A stretch of DNA of 64,000 nt from Neorhizobium alkalisoli (lineage in GTDB: Bacteria > Pseudomonadota > Alphaproteobacteria > Rhizobiales > Rhizobiaceae), in assembly GCF_007829835.1 (NCBI RefSeq), contig NZ_VIWP01000001.1, positions 868,001 through 932,000 of the forward strand. The letters are read 5' to 3'. The stretch's first letter is position 1. Each line of letters starts with the position of its first letter. Shown piece after piece: positions 8,573 through 16,731 of this stretch. Under the pieces are notes generated by a model. It did not search any database. It was not told the DNA's origin and saw only the letters and a list, made by a program, of their open reading frames with translations. The position numbers and the translations under genes were made by a program.

Positions 8573-9631
8573 TCATTCCGCCTTCGATTCGGCGAGCAAA
8601 GACCGAACCAGCGGAATGACCTTCTGGCCGTACAGCTCGATGCTCTTCATCAGCTTTTCGTGCTCCATCGGGCCGGCCGAATATTTCATCTGGAAGCGCG
8701 AGATACCAAGCGTCCGGACCAGGTTGACGATCTTCTTCGCCACCGTTTCCGGCGAACCGGCATAAAGGGAACCGTGCTCGATCTCATTCTCGAAATCCGC
8801 CATCGTCACTGGCGGCCAGCCGCGCTCCCTGCCGAGACGATCACGGATCTTCTTGAAATGCGGAAACAGCTCGCGGCGGGCCTCTTCGTCGCTCTCGGCA
8901 ATATAACCGGGAGAGTGCACGCCGATTTCCCGCGCGGGACGGCCGGCCTGTTCCGACGCCTTTCGATAGAGTTCGGCATAAGGCGCAAACCGTCGCGGAT
9001 CGCCGCCGATAATGGCGAGCATCATGGGCATGTCGTGCCGCACGGCGCGGATCACCGATTCCGGGCTGCCGCCGACGCCGATCCAGGTCTTCAGGCGACC
9101 GTCGGCGATGGGCGGATAGACGCGCTGATCCTTCAATGCCGGACGCCAGCCGCCTTCGTAATCGATGACGTCCTTCGAAACGAGTTCGGAGAAGAGGTCC
9201 AGCTTCTCTTCAAAGAGCTCCTCGTATTTCGACAGGTCGTAACCGAAAAGCGGGAAGGACTCGATGAAGGAGCCGCGGCCGAGAATGACTTCGGCGCGCC
9301 CGTTGGAAAGAGCGTCGAGGGTCGAGAACCGCTGGAATACCCGGATCGGATCGTCCGAGCTCAGAACGGTGACCGCCGAGCCGAGCCGGATCCGTTCCGT
9401 GCGCGCGGCGATCGCCGACAGAACGACTTCCGGAGCGGAAACCGCAAAATCTTCCCGGTGATGTTCGCCGATCCCGAAAAAGTCGATGCCGTTCCGGTCA
9501 GCGAGGACAGCTTCCTCGACGACATTGCGGATGACCTGAGGCTGGGGAAGCAGTTGCCCGTCCGGAGCCGTTGTCACATCGCCAAAGGTGTCGAGGCCGA
9601 ATTCAAGATCATGGGTCATGGGATCTGCCAT
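8573..9631 (-). CDS. LLM-class flavin-dependent oxidoreductase
   Basis: Bacterial-luciferase-like (LLM) oxidoreductase using FMNH2 or F420-type flavin, 352 residues from the chosen ATG (MADPMTHDLEFG). Family segments include FFGIGEHHREDFAVSAPEVV near 60-75, IRLGSAVTVLSSDDPIRVFQ near 90-110 and the active-site/phosphate loop EVILGRGSFIESFPLFGYD. It lacks the partner subunit of true luciferase, and the substrate cannot be told. It lies downstream of the alpha/beta hydrolase gene with a 165-base gap. An in-frame start 19 codons upstream exists but adds a non-family N-terminus. Confidence 0.85.
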   Translation of the reverse strand: MADPMTHDLEFGLDTFGDVTTAPDGQLLPQPQVIRNVVEEAVLADRNGIDFFGIGEHHREDFAVSAPEVVLSAIAARTERIRLGSAVTVLSSDDPIRVFQRFSTLDALSNGRAEVILGRGSFIESFPLFGYDLSKYEELFEEKLDLFSELVSKDVIDYEGGWRPALKDQRVYPPIADGRLKTWIGVGGSPESVIRAVRHDMPMMLAIIGGDPRRFAPYAELYRKASEQAGRPAREIGVHSPGYIAESDEEARRELFPHFKKIRDRLGRERGWPPVTMADFENEIEHGSLYAGSPETVAKKIVNLVRTLGISRFQMKYSAGPMEHEKLMKSIELYGQKVIPLVRSLLAESKAE

Positions 9632-9796
9632 AGGGTTGCGAGGAAAAACATCCTCGTCGGAAAGCGTTTTGCGCTGAGGAAACAGCAAGGCCCGGATCGG
9701 TGTCTTGCCTGATATGACGGTCTTCTGCGCATATGGCTCGTGGCCGTTTCGCGCAGCGATGGCCGCGACGGATTTCCGCCGCGACCATCCAGTTCG

Positions 9797-10786
9797 TCAA
9801 GCCTTGACGAAAGCGAGGAGATCCTCGTTCAGCACGTCTGCATTGACGGTGAGCATGCCGTGCGAGAAGCCCGGATAGCTCTTGAGCTGGCCGTTCTTCA
9901 GAAGCTTGGCCGATTTCAGGGCAGAGTCCGCGATCGGCACGATCTGGTCGTCTTCGCCATGCAGGACCAGCGTCGGCACCGTGATCGCCTTCAGGTCTTC
10001 CGTCTGGTCGGTTTCGGAAAACGCCTTGATGCCGTCGTAATGGGCCTTGGCACCACCCATCATGCCCTGACGCCACCAATTCTGGATCACGCCTTCCTGA
10101 ACCTTGGCGCCATCACGGTTGAAGCCGTAGAACGGGCCGGCCGGAACGTCGCGGAAGAATTGGGCCCGGTTGGCGGCAAGGGCTGCCCGGAAACCGTCGA
10201 ACACTTCGATCGGCAGGCCTTCCGGATTGGCGGCCGTCTTCAGCATCAGCGGCGGGACGGCCGAGACAAGAACCGCCTTGGCGACGCGGCCGGACGGCTG
10301 GCCATGTTTTGCGACATAACGGGCAACTTCACCGCCGCCGGTCGAATGGCCGATATGGACGGCGTTCTTCAGGTTCAGATGCTCGACGACGGCAAAAGCG
10401 TCGGCGGCATAATGGTCCATGTCGTGACCTTCAGAAACCTGGGCCGAGCGGCCATGGCCACGGCGGTCATGGGCGACGACGCGATACCCCTTGGAGAGGA
10501 AGAACAGCATCTGCGCATCCCAGTCGTCGGACGACAGCGGCCAGCCGTGGTGGAAGACGATCGGCTGAGCGTCCTTCGGACCCCAGTCCTTGTAAAAGAT
10601 GTCTACGCCGTCCTTGGTGGTTACGAAACTGTCGGTCATGGTCTTATCTCCTGTGATTGTCTGATTGTCATGGGTCGCAGCATTGGCTGCGAAAGAGGAA
10701 CGGGTGGAAAGAGCAGCGCCGGCGGCGAGAACGGCACCGGCGAGCAGTGCGTCGCGGCGGCGGATGGGAAGAGTTGGGTTGGTCAT
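9797..10786 (-). CDS. Alpha/beta hydrolase (non-heme chloroperoxidase-like) with Tat-like leader
   Basis: Hydrolase of the cofactor-free haloperoxidase/esterase group, 329 residues from the ATG at 10786, which follows AGGAG. Oxyanion region [12 protein letters not shown], nucleophile elbow GHSTGGG (Ser) and the late HGMLT His fit the Ser-Asp-His triad. The first 35 residues contain IRRRDALL, a hydrophobic run and SFA, a plausible twin-arginine signal. A second in-frame ATG at 10639 ([11 protein letters not shown]) also follows a perfect AGGAG eight bases upstream, and gives the usual 280-residue family length. The gene may therefore yield exported and cytoplasmic forms. The natural substrate is unknown. 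Confidence 0.88.
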   Translation of the reverse strand: MTNPTLPIRRRDALLAGAVLAAGAALSTRSSFAANAATHDNQTITGDKTMTDSFVTTKDGVDIFYKDWGPKDAQPIVFHHGWPLSSDDWDAQMLFFLSKGYRVVAHDRRGHGRSAQVSEGHDMDHYAADAFAVVEHLNLKNAVHIGHSTGGGEVARYVAKHGQPSGRVAKAVLVSAVPPLMLKTAANPEGLPIEVFDGFRAALAANRAQFFRDVPAGPFYGFNRDGAKVQEGVIQNWWRQGMMGGAKAHYDGIKAFSETDQTEDLKAITVPTLVLHGEDDQIVPIADSALKSAKLLKNGQLKSYPGFSHGMLTVNADVLNEDLLAFVKA

Positions 10787-10909
10787 CGTCTGCTCCTGTC
10801 GGATCTGGTTTGACTTGGCCGGCTGCGTTTGTGCGGCCTTGCGTTTGTCTATGCAGGGATAATGACGGGTAGAGCTGAAACCAACAATTGCAATAATATT
10901 GTCGATTGA

Positions 10910-10926
10910 ATTGCGGATATCGCAAT
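10910..10926. promoter_or_regulatory. Palindrome ATTGCG-N5-CGCAAT upstream of the hydrolase gene
   Basis: ATTGCG at 10910-10915 and CGCAAT at 10921-10926 flank GATAT in an AT-rich patch about 125 bases before the hydrolase start. It looks like a repressor half-site pair. No regulator can be assigned. Confidence 0.35.
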
Positions 10927-10937
10927 AATTATCCTGA

Positions 10938-10969
10938 GAAGCCGCCGCTCGATTAGTGCCGGCGGCTTC
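10938..10969. terminator. Hairpin downstream of the NTF2-like gene
   Basis: GAAGCCGCCG (10938-10947) pairs with CGGCGGCTTC (10960-10969) over 10 bp with a 12-base loop. It sits just after the stop of the NTF2-like gene on the minus strand. The bases that follow are TCAGG rather than a U-tract, so termination would be imperfect. Confidence 0.45.
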
Positions 10970-10994
10970 ATATTCATGCGGCACCAGCCAGCGC

Positions 10995-11384
10995 TCACGC
11001 CGGGATCGGCGGGCTGGTCGGATCGGGTGCGCCGTCGAAGAAGAGATAGATGGCGGCGATCTTTCCGTCCCTTGCGACGATGAAATCCGTGCCGGCATAG
11101 GCCGGAGGCTGACCTGGTTCGCCCGCAACCCATCTGACACGCCCCGCCTGGTCATGAAGGACTTCGGCATCGGCTATCGTCGTGTAACGAAAGGTCGGAT
11201 GCATGGCGCGGATCACGCCGGCAATGCGGACGATTTCGTCGCGTCCATGATAGACGCCGTGCGGTTCGACGAAGACGGCGTCTTCCAGAAGGATTTCCTC
11301 TGCCACCTTGAGGCGGAGGGCATCATCGCCCTCCCCGAAGATCTGCTGGAGGTTCCGTTCGAGCAGTGTTGCAATCTCTGCCAT
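10995..11384 (-). CDS. NTF2-like/SnoaL-fold protein
   Basis: Small protein of 129 residues with the cone-shaped NTF2-like fold pattern: N-terminal helix [17 protein letters not shown], the strand [18 protein letters not shown], and a C-terminal strand pair ending IYLFFDGAP. Such proteins act as small isomerases, hydrolases or ligand binders, and the sequence does not decide among them. It is 41 bases downstream of the SDR gene on the same strand, and probably co-transcribed with it. Confidence 0.8.
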   Translation of the reverse strand: MAEIATLLERNLQQIFGEGDDALRLKVAEEILLEDAVFVEPHGVYHGRDEIVRIAGVIRAMHPTFRYTTIADAEVLHDQAGRVRWVAGEPGQPPAYAGTDFIVARDGKIAAIYLFFDGAPDPTSPPIPA

Positions 11385-11425
11385 GATGGTTCTCCTTGGC
11401 TAATAATGCTGGACCTCGGCCCGGA

Positions 11426-12178
11426 TCAGATCTGGGCCTGGCCGCCGTCGACGAAGAGCTCGACGCCGTTGACGAAGGAGGCATCGTCGGAGGCGAGGAA
11501 CAGGACGGCCTTGGCAATCTCTTCCGGCTGGCCAACACGGCCGGCGGGAATGAGGCTGGCGAGATAGGCTTTGGTGTTTTCAGCGCTTTCGCCGCTGCCG
11601 AACAGTTCATTCAGACCGGCAGTATCGGTGACGCCGGGGCTGATGGCATTGACGCGGATGCGGCGGTCCTTGAGGTCGAGGATCCAGTTGCGGGCAAAGT
11701 TGCGGACCGCAGCCTTGGTGGCCGAATAGACGCTGAAGGCCGGAGTGCCGGAAATGCTGGTCGTCGAGGAGGTCAGGACGATTGAGCCGCCGTCACGCAG
11801 CAGGGGAAGGGCCTTCTGGACGGTGAAAAGCACGCCCTTCACATTGGTATCGAAGGTCTTCTGGTAATGCTCTTCGGTGATCGCGCCGAGCGGCACCATC
11901 TCACCGCCGCCGGCATTGGCGAAAACGACGTCGATATGCGAGTGCTTCTGCTGGACCGCATCATAGAGGCGGTCGATATCGACGAGCTTGCTCATATCCC
12001 CCTGAACGCCCGTCACGCGGCCGCCGATTTCCTTGAGAGCGGCGTCGAGTGTGTCCTTGCGACGGCCGGTGATGAAGACCGAGGCGCCTTCTGCCGAAAA
12101 GGCCTTGGCGGTGGCGAGGCCGATGCCGCTGGTGCCGCCGGTGACGATTACGACTTTGTTTTCAAACTTCTTGGTCAT
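11426..12178 (-). CDS. SDR-family NAD(P)-dependent oxidoreductase
   Basis: Classical short-chain dehydrogenase of 250 residues. The nucleotide-binding motif TGGTSGIG is near 14-21, NAG appears in FANAGGG, the catalytic Ser is in LTSSTTS and the catalytic pair is YSATK. GRRKDT after the second strand suggests NADP(H) preference. The C-terminus FVDGGQAQI is typical. It lies divergent from a LysR gene with a palindrome in between, so that regulator probably controls it together with the NTF2-like gene. Confidence 0.93.
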   Translation of the reverse strand: MTKKFENKVVIVTGGTSGIGLATAKAFSAEGASVFITGRRKDTLDAALKEIGGRVTGVQGDMSKLVDIDRLYDAVQQKHSHIDVVFANAGGGEMVPLGAITEEHYQKTFDTNVKGVLFTVQKALPLLRDGGSIVLTSSTTSISGTPAFSVYSATKAAVRNFARNWILDLKDRRIRVNAISPGVTDTAGLNELFGSGESAENTKAYLASLIPAGRVGQPEEIAKAVLFLASDDASFVNGVELFVDGGQAQI

Positions 12179-12267
12179 TGTCTTTCTCCTTGATGACGGC
12201 TCGTTGCCGTTGAGGAGAACATGCCACCGGAACGCTGGTGCAAATAGTCGGCAAAAATGTTACATAG

Positions 12268-12285
12268 CGTTCCATATGGAGAACG
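12268..12285. promoter_or_regulatory. Candidate LysR operator CGTTC-N8-GAACG
   Basis: CGTTC (12268-12272) and GAACG (12281-12285) flank CATATGGA, so the arms end directly against the LysR start codon. It lies in the 107-base space between the divergent SDR and LysR genes and would also cover the LysR ribosome-binding site (GGAGA). Autoregulation is the simplest reading. Confidence 0.45.
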
Positions 12286-13188
12286 ATGATGCGATCTGAT
12301 CTGAACGATCTGGTGTATTTTGCCGAAGTGGTTGCCTATGGCGGCTTTGCGGCTGCGGGCCGGGCGCTGCGCGAACCCAAGTCGAAACTGAGCCGCCGGG
12401 TGGCCGGACTGGAGGCGCGTCTCGGTGTACGGCTGATCGAAAGGTCGAGCCGGCGTTTCCGGGTAACCGATGTCGGCCAATCCTTCTACGAACGCTGCAA
12501 GGCGATGCTGGCGGAAGCCGAGCGTGCCGAAGCGCTGGTGGCGGAAGCGCAATCGGAGCCGCATGGCCTGATCCGCATGAGCTGCCCAACCGGACTGGTG
12601 GAGCCGATCTCGGCGCTGGTGACGCAGTTTCTGGCGCAATACCCAAAAGTGCGCCTGCAACTGATCGCAATCGACCGGCCGGTGGACCTGATCGAGGAGC
12701 GGATCGACGTGGCATTGCGGGTGCGCACCTCACTGGATGGCGACGCCTCGCTGACGATGCGGTCGCTTGGCAATTCCATCCGGATCCTCGTCGCAAGCCC
12801 GCAGATCGCCAGCCGCATCGGCACGATCAACGATCTTGCAAGCCAGCAGACGCTGTCCACGACGGATGACCAGAGCGAGGTCAACTGGTCTCTCGAGACC
12901 GACGATGGTCAGACACATACATTGCGGCATGAGCCGCGGATCGGATGCGCGGACTTTTCCGCCGTCCGGGCCGCAGCGCTGGCGGGCCTCGGCGTCGCGC
13001 TATTGCCCGACCATACCTGCCGGCAGGCTCTGGAAGACGGCAGGCTTGTGCGCGTCCTGCCCGCCTGGCGTGGCATGAAAGGGCTTGTCCATCTCGTCTT
13101 CACCACGCGACGTGGCCTGCCGCCTGCCGTGCGAAAATTCATCGACAGCCTGGCTGCCGGCTTTCCGAAAGATGCGCTGGCGAGATGA
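12286..13188 (+). CDS. LysR-family transcriptional regulator
   Basis: DNA-binding regulator of about 300 residues. The N-terminal winged helix (residues 5-62) has DLVYFAEVVAYGGFAAAGRAL and the LysR wing LGVRLIERSSRRFRVTDVG. The C-terminal effector domain includes GLIRMSCPTGLVEP, and FSAVRAAALAGLGVALLPD near 225-245. It belongs to the group that controls divergent SDR and quinone-type reductase genes. Two adjacent ATG codons (12286, 12289) are possible; the second has better spacing from GGAGA. Confidence 0.93.
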   Translation: MMRSDLNDLVYFAEVVAYGGFAAAGRALREPKSKLSRRVAGLEARLGVRLIERSSRRFRVTDVGQSFYERCKAMLAEAERAEALVAEAQSEPHGLIRMSCPTGLVEPISALVTQFLAQYPKVRLQLIAIDRPVDLIEERIDVALRVRTSLDGDASLTMRSLGNSIRILVASPQIASRIGTINDLASQQTLSTTDDQSEVNWSLETDDGQTHTLRHEPRIGCADFSAVRAAALAGLGVALLPDHTCRQALEDGRLVRVLPAWRGMKGLVHLVFTTRRGLPPAVRKFIDSLAAGFPKDALAR

Positions 13189-13260
13189 AGGCAGGAAGGC
13201 CTGCCGCCGCGATCAGCCTTTACAGACGAAAAGTGCGGTGCACAGCTTCGGAGCTGCCCC

Positions 13261-14322
13261 TTATACCGGACCGAGATCCTCATAGCTCTTGTGCAGGGCC
13301 CAATCCCCGGCACCGAACCGGTCGGACGCGAAATTGTGCTGGTGCCAATAAGGATAAATGTAGGGAGCGCGGCTCACCTGGTTCAGCCGTTCCAGTTCTT
13401 CCGCACCGAGCTTCAGATCTACGGCTGCGATATTGTCCCTAAAGTGCTGTTCGGTCAGGCCGCCGCAGACAAGCGAGACGATTGCCGGACGGCTCAATGT
13501 CCAGGCGAGCGCCACCTGTGCGGCGGTCACGCCACGCGATTTGGCGATCTCGTCCAGAACATCGACGATCGCCCAGAGCCTTTCCTTGTCGCGGATCGGC
13601 GGCTCGCTCCACCCTTCGGCCTGGCGCGAATTTTCCGGCGCGCGGTTGCGGCCGAAAGCACCCGAGAGAAGGCCGGCCGCAAGCGGGCTCCAGACCGTGA
13701 CACCAAGCCCCTGGTCGACGGAGATCGGCAGCAGCTCGTATTCCGCCTCGCGCGCCTCCAGCGTGTAATGGATCTGCTGGGTGACGAAACGCGGCAGAAG
13801 CCGCTGATCGGAGACGGACAGCGCCTTCATCAGATGCCAGCCGGAATAGTTGGAGCAACCGATATACCGCACCTTGCCGGACTGGATGAGCGTATCGAGC
13901 GCCGAGAGCATCTCTTCCAGCGGCGTCACGCCATCCCACTCGTGCATATGGTAGATGTCGATGTGGTCGGTCTGCAGCCGTTTCAGGCTGCGCTCGCATT
14001 CGCGGATCAGATGAAAGCGGGAAGTGCCCTCGTCATTCGGGCCGTCGCCGATCCGCATGCGCGCCTTCGACGAAATCAGTACCTGGTCGCGCTTGCCTTT
14101 CAGCGCCTCGCCTAAAATCTCTTCGGAACGACCGAGCGAATACATGTTGGCCGTATCGAACAGATTGACGCCGCCATCGATGCAGACGTCGATCAGCCGT
14201 TTTGCATCGGCGACATCCTGGCTCGCGACCTTGGCGAATGCGCCGACACCGCCGAACGAAAACGTCCCCATCGCAATGGCCGAGACCTTGAGGCCGGACC
14301 GCCCCAGAACGCGATATTCCAT
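13261..14322 (-). CDS. Aldo/keto reductase
   Basis: NADPH-dependent aldo/keto reductase of 353 residues with the TIM-barrel family motifs. These are the catalytic Asp/Tyr in FDTANMYSLGRSEEILGEAL, Lys in LISSKARM, His in IYHMHEWD, and the cofactor-binding YIGCSNYSGW and SRPAIVSLVCGGLTE stretches. It resembles the YajO/Tas-like group. It stands alone, convergent with the LysR gene and 67 bases downstream of the LacI-type regulator gene on the same strand. The substrate is unknown, but a link to the neighbouring sugar system is possible. Confidence 0.92.
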   Translation of the reverse strand: MEYRVLGRSGLKVSAIAMGTFSFGGVGAFAKVASQDVADAKRLIDVCIDGGVNLFDTANMYSLGRSEEILGEALKGKRDQVLISSKARMRIGDGPNDEGTSRFHLIRECERSLKRLQTDHIDIYHMHEWDGVTPLEEMLSALDTLIQSGKVRYIGCSNYSGWHLMKALSVSDQRLLPRFVTQQIHYTLEAREAEYELLPISVDQGLGVTVWSPLAAGLLSGAFGRNRAPENSRQAEGWSEPPIRDKERLWAIVDVLDEIAKSRGVTAAQVALAWTLSRPAIVSLVCGGLTEQHFRDNIAAVDLKLGAEELERLNQVSRAPYIYPYWHQHNFASDRFGAGDWALHKSYEDLGPV

Positions 14323-14389
14323 GATATCCTCCCTGTCATTTATGGCGCGAAACCAGCGGCATCCTCCCTGCCGGTCACGGCCAGATCCT

Positions 14390-15487
14390 TTATTCCGCCG
14401 GCAGCCTTTTGCGCGCGGATAGCCTAGCCGCTACGACGGGCCCCTTGGCCATGTCCTTCGAATGGCTGGCTCGCAACACCAATTCAGCGCCAACCTGAAT
14501 CTTCACCGCCGGCTGCGGCTCCGAGGCATTGATCAGGTCGTCAAGGACCGTGACCGCCAGATAACCGATCTTGCGCTTCGACACCTCGATCGTCGTCAGC
14601 GCCGGATCCGATGTTGCGCTTTGCGGCAGGTTGTCGAAGCCAATGACACAGACATCGTCCGGCACGCGCACGCCGGATTCCTTCAGGGCGCGCATAAAAC
14701 CGTAGGCGATAATGTCATTGGTACAGAAATAACAGTCGGCCAGATCGATGCCGTTTTTCAGCAGTTCGAGCGTATCGGCATAAGCGCCGTCATAGGTCGA
14801 TTCGACCGAGATCACGTCGTTTTCCGCGACCTTCAGGTTGAGGCGCGCCATGTTCTTGAAGAAGGCATCCTGGCGAAGCCGGAAATTCGTCGTACCGACA
14901 TGGCTGGCGACGAAGCCAATGCGTTCAAAACCCTGATCCTTGAAGCGCGACAGCACCTTATAGACCGCGTCCTCGTTGTTCATGTCGACGAAATTGGCGT
15001 CGATGACATCGTAGAACGTATCGATGAACACGGTCGGCAGGCCAATGCCCTGGATCAGTTCGATATCGGCTTCGGTAAGCTCGGTGCCAAGCGCAATGAT
15101 GCCGCTGATCGGCGCACCGGCGAGCGATTCGACGACGGCGCTGATCGGCTGGCCTTCGAAACTGACGATTTCGAGACTGTAGTTGCGGCGCGTCGCTTCC
15201 GCCGACATGCCGTCGATGTAATCGGAGATGAAAACACTGTGATCGCGATTGACGGTATGGCCGTGCTTGGCGATTTTCAGAAAGCGAAGTTTTTCGCCGA
15301 GATCGCCGCCGCCTTTCGTGCTTCTGGGCACGTATTTCAGCTTGGCGACCGCCTCCAGCACACGTGCACGCGTTACACTGGATATGTCTCCCTTGCCGTT
15401 CAGGACCAGCGAAACGGTGGCCGGCGAGACGTTTGCTGCCTCTGCAATATCCCGGATTGTCAGTGTCTTCTTGCCTGCCATAGGCAT
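14390..15487 (-). CDS. LacI-family transcriptional regulator
   Basis: Repressor of 365 residues. The N-terminal helix-turn-helix is LTIRDIAEAANVSPATVSLVLNG with the hinge region YVPRSTKGG, followed by a periplasmic-binding-like sensor domain (AGAPISGIIALGTEL, CYFCTNDIIAYGFMRAL, VCVIGFDNLPQS). It is divergent from the ribose-type ABC operon, and three TTTAGTAAA-like palindromes lie in the shared spacer. It probably represses both itself and the importer/kinase operon until the imported sugar or its phosphate binds. A second ATG two codons in is equally possible. Confidence 0.93.
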   Translation of the reverse strand: MPMAGKKTLTIRDIAEAANVSPATVSLVLNGKGDISSVTRARVLEAVAKLKYVPRSTKGGGDLGEKLRFLKIAKHGHTVNRDHSVFISDYIDGMSAEATRRNYSLEIVSFEGQPISAVVESLAGAPISGIIALGTELTEADIELIQGIGLPTVFIDTFYDVIDANFVDMNNEDAVYKVLSRFKDQGFERIGFVASHVGTTNFRLRQDAFFKNMARLNLKVAENDVISVESTYDGAYADTLELLKNGIDLADCYFCTNDIIAYGFMRALKESGVRVPDDVCVIGFDNLPQSATSDPALTTIEVSKRKIGYLAVTVLDDLINASEPQPAVKIQVGAELVLRASHSKDMAKGPVVAARLSARKRLPAE

Positions 15488-15522
15488 CGGAATTCCCGCT
15501 GAATGCCAGTTTTGTGCAGCTG

Positions 15523-15535
15523 CGTTTAGTAAACG
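15523..15535. promoter_or_regulatory. LacI-type operator O1, CGTTTAGTAAACG
   Basis: Perfect 6-1-6 palindrome 36 bases upstream of the regulator gene, placed to block its own promoter. A half-site-like TTTACTAGCG follows at 15548-15557. Confidence 0.7.
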
Positions 15536-15634
15536 TAACCGCCGATCTTTACTAGCGTTAGGTCAATTCCTTCGCGCCTGCAACCAAGAAATCCCGTAAA
15601 ATCCCTCTTGCCAACCGGAAAATCCCTTGATAGC

Positions 15635-15647
15635 CATTTAGTAAAGC
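15635..15647. promoter_or_regulatory. LacI-type operator O2, CATTTAGTAAAGC
   Basis: Imperfect copy of the O1/O3 palindrome. Its centre (15641) is 20 bases, about two helical turns, from that of O3, suggesting cooperative binding in front of the permease gene. Confidence 0.6.
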
Positions 15648-15654
15648 TAGCGCT

Positions 15655-15667
15655 TGTTTACTAAACA
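15655..15667. promoter_or_regulatory. LacI-type operator O3, TGTTTACTAAACA
   Basis: Perfect 6-1-6 palindrome ending one base before the ribosome-binding site GGGAGGAG of the permease gene. It shares the TTTA(G/C)TAAA core with O1 and O2. Confidence 0.7.
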
Positions 15668-15679
15668 TGGGAGGAGACC

Positions 15680-16711
15680 ATGCAAACTAGCAGCGGGCAG
15701 CTGGTCATGCTTGTGGCCATCAATTGCCTTTTGCTGATCGTGGGTGCGATGATTTCGGGGGGAACGTTTCTCTCCCTGTTCAACATGCAATCCATGGCCA
15801 GCCAGCTGCCGGAACTCGCCCTTCTGGCGATCGGCGTCATGCTGGCCATGTGCGCCGGCAATGGCGGCATCGATCTCTCCGGCATCGCGCTCGCCAACCT
15901 CTCCGGCGTGCTTTCCGCGGTCATCGTTTCGTCCTTTCTGTCGAGTGCCGATAGCGAGATGGCGTTCAGCGTCAGCTTCATTGTGGTTGCCGTCGCGATC
16001 GGTCTGATCGGCGGCACGATCAACGGCCTGCTGATCGCCAAGCTCAACATCACGCCGATCCTGTGCACGCTCGGCACGCAGATGGCCTTCATGGGTCTGG
16101 CGGTCGTGGTTTCCGGCGGCAAGGCTGTCACGGTCGGAAGCCCCGACCTGCTGTCGCGCATCGGCAACGACCTCTTCCTGGCGGTCCCGATCAACTTCCT
16201 GATCTTCGCCGTCGCCGCAATCGTGATTGCCGCCGTGCTGCGGTTCACGCCCTACGGCTTCTGGCTGATGATGACCGGCACCAATCCGAAGGCCGCCGTT
16301 TATGCCGGCTTTCCGCGCACCGGCGTGATCGTCTCGACCTATGCCATCAGCGGCACGCTGTCCGGCATTGCCGGCATGATCATCGCCGCCCGCAATGTCA
16401 ACGTGAAGTTCGATTACGGCAGCTCCTACCTGCTGATCGCCATCCTGATCGTCGTCATGGCCGGCGTGAAGCCGGAAGGCGGTTACGGCCGCGTCGTCTG
16501 CGTCGTGTTGAGCGCAATCGCCCTGCAGCTGATGTCGAGCCTTCTGAATTTCGGCGGCCTGTCGAATTTCGTCCGCGACTTTGCCTGGGGCCTGCTGCTG
16601 CTGACCTTCCTTGCCGTCGGCCGCTACGACGTCGTCGACTTTCTGACACCCATGCGGAGGCAACCCAATCCTTCGGCGTCCATCCCTCGAACGCCGAAAC
16701 CGAACAACTGA
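15680..16711 (+). CDS. Ribose-type ABC transporter permease (first of two)
   Basis: Inner-membrane subunit of the RbsC/BPD_transp_2 family, 343 residues and about nine or ten hydrophobic segments, starting MQTSSGQLVMLVAINCLLL after GGGAGGAG. The family segment GNGGIDLSGIALANLSG corresponds to the RGGIDLSVGS motif of RbsC, here altered. It is the first gene of the LacI-controlled operon and is paired with a second permease at 19389. LsrC/LsrD-type importers also use two different permeases, so the channel is likely a heterodimer. The C-terminal tail (RRQPNPSASIPRTPKPNN) is hydrophilic. Confidence 0.92.
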   Translation: MQTSSGQLVMLVAINCLLLIVGAMISGGTFLSLFNMQSMASQLPELALLAIGVMLAMCAGNGGIDLSGIALANLSGVLSAVIVSSFLSSADSEMAFSVSFIVVAVAIGLIGGTINGLLIAKLNITPILCTLGTQMAFMGLAVVVSGGKAVTVGSPDLLSRIGNDLFLAVPINFLIFAVAAIVIAAVLRFTPYGFWLMMTGTNPKAAVYAGFPRTGVIVSTYAISGTLSGIAGMIIAARNVNVKFDYGSSYLLIAILIVVMAGVKPEGGYGRVVCVVLSAIALQLMSSLLNFGGLSNFVRDFAWGLLLLTFLAVGRYDVVDFLTPMRRQPNPSASIPRTPKPNN

Positions 16712-16731
16712 GGGAACTTGTGGAGGAGAAA

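Noticed and set aside
10787..11170. N-terminal extension of the hydrolase reading frame
   Set aside because: It crosses the NTF2-like gene and an AT-rich promoter; ATG 10786 and ATG 10639 both have good ribosome-binding sites.
15523..15667. Palindromes read as an attachment site or transposon end
   Set aside because: They are short 13-mers symmetric about a regulator/target spacer, with no recombinase nearby.
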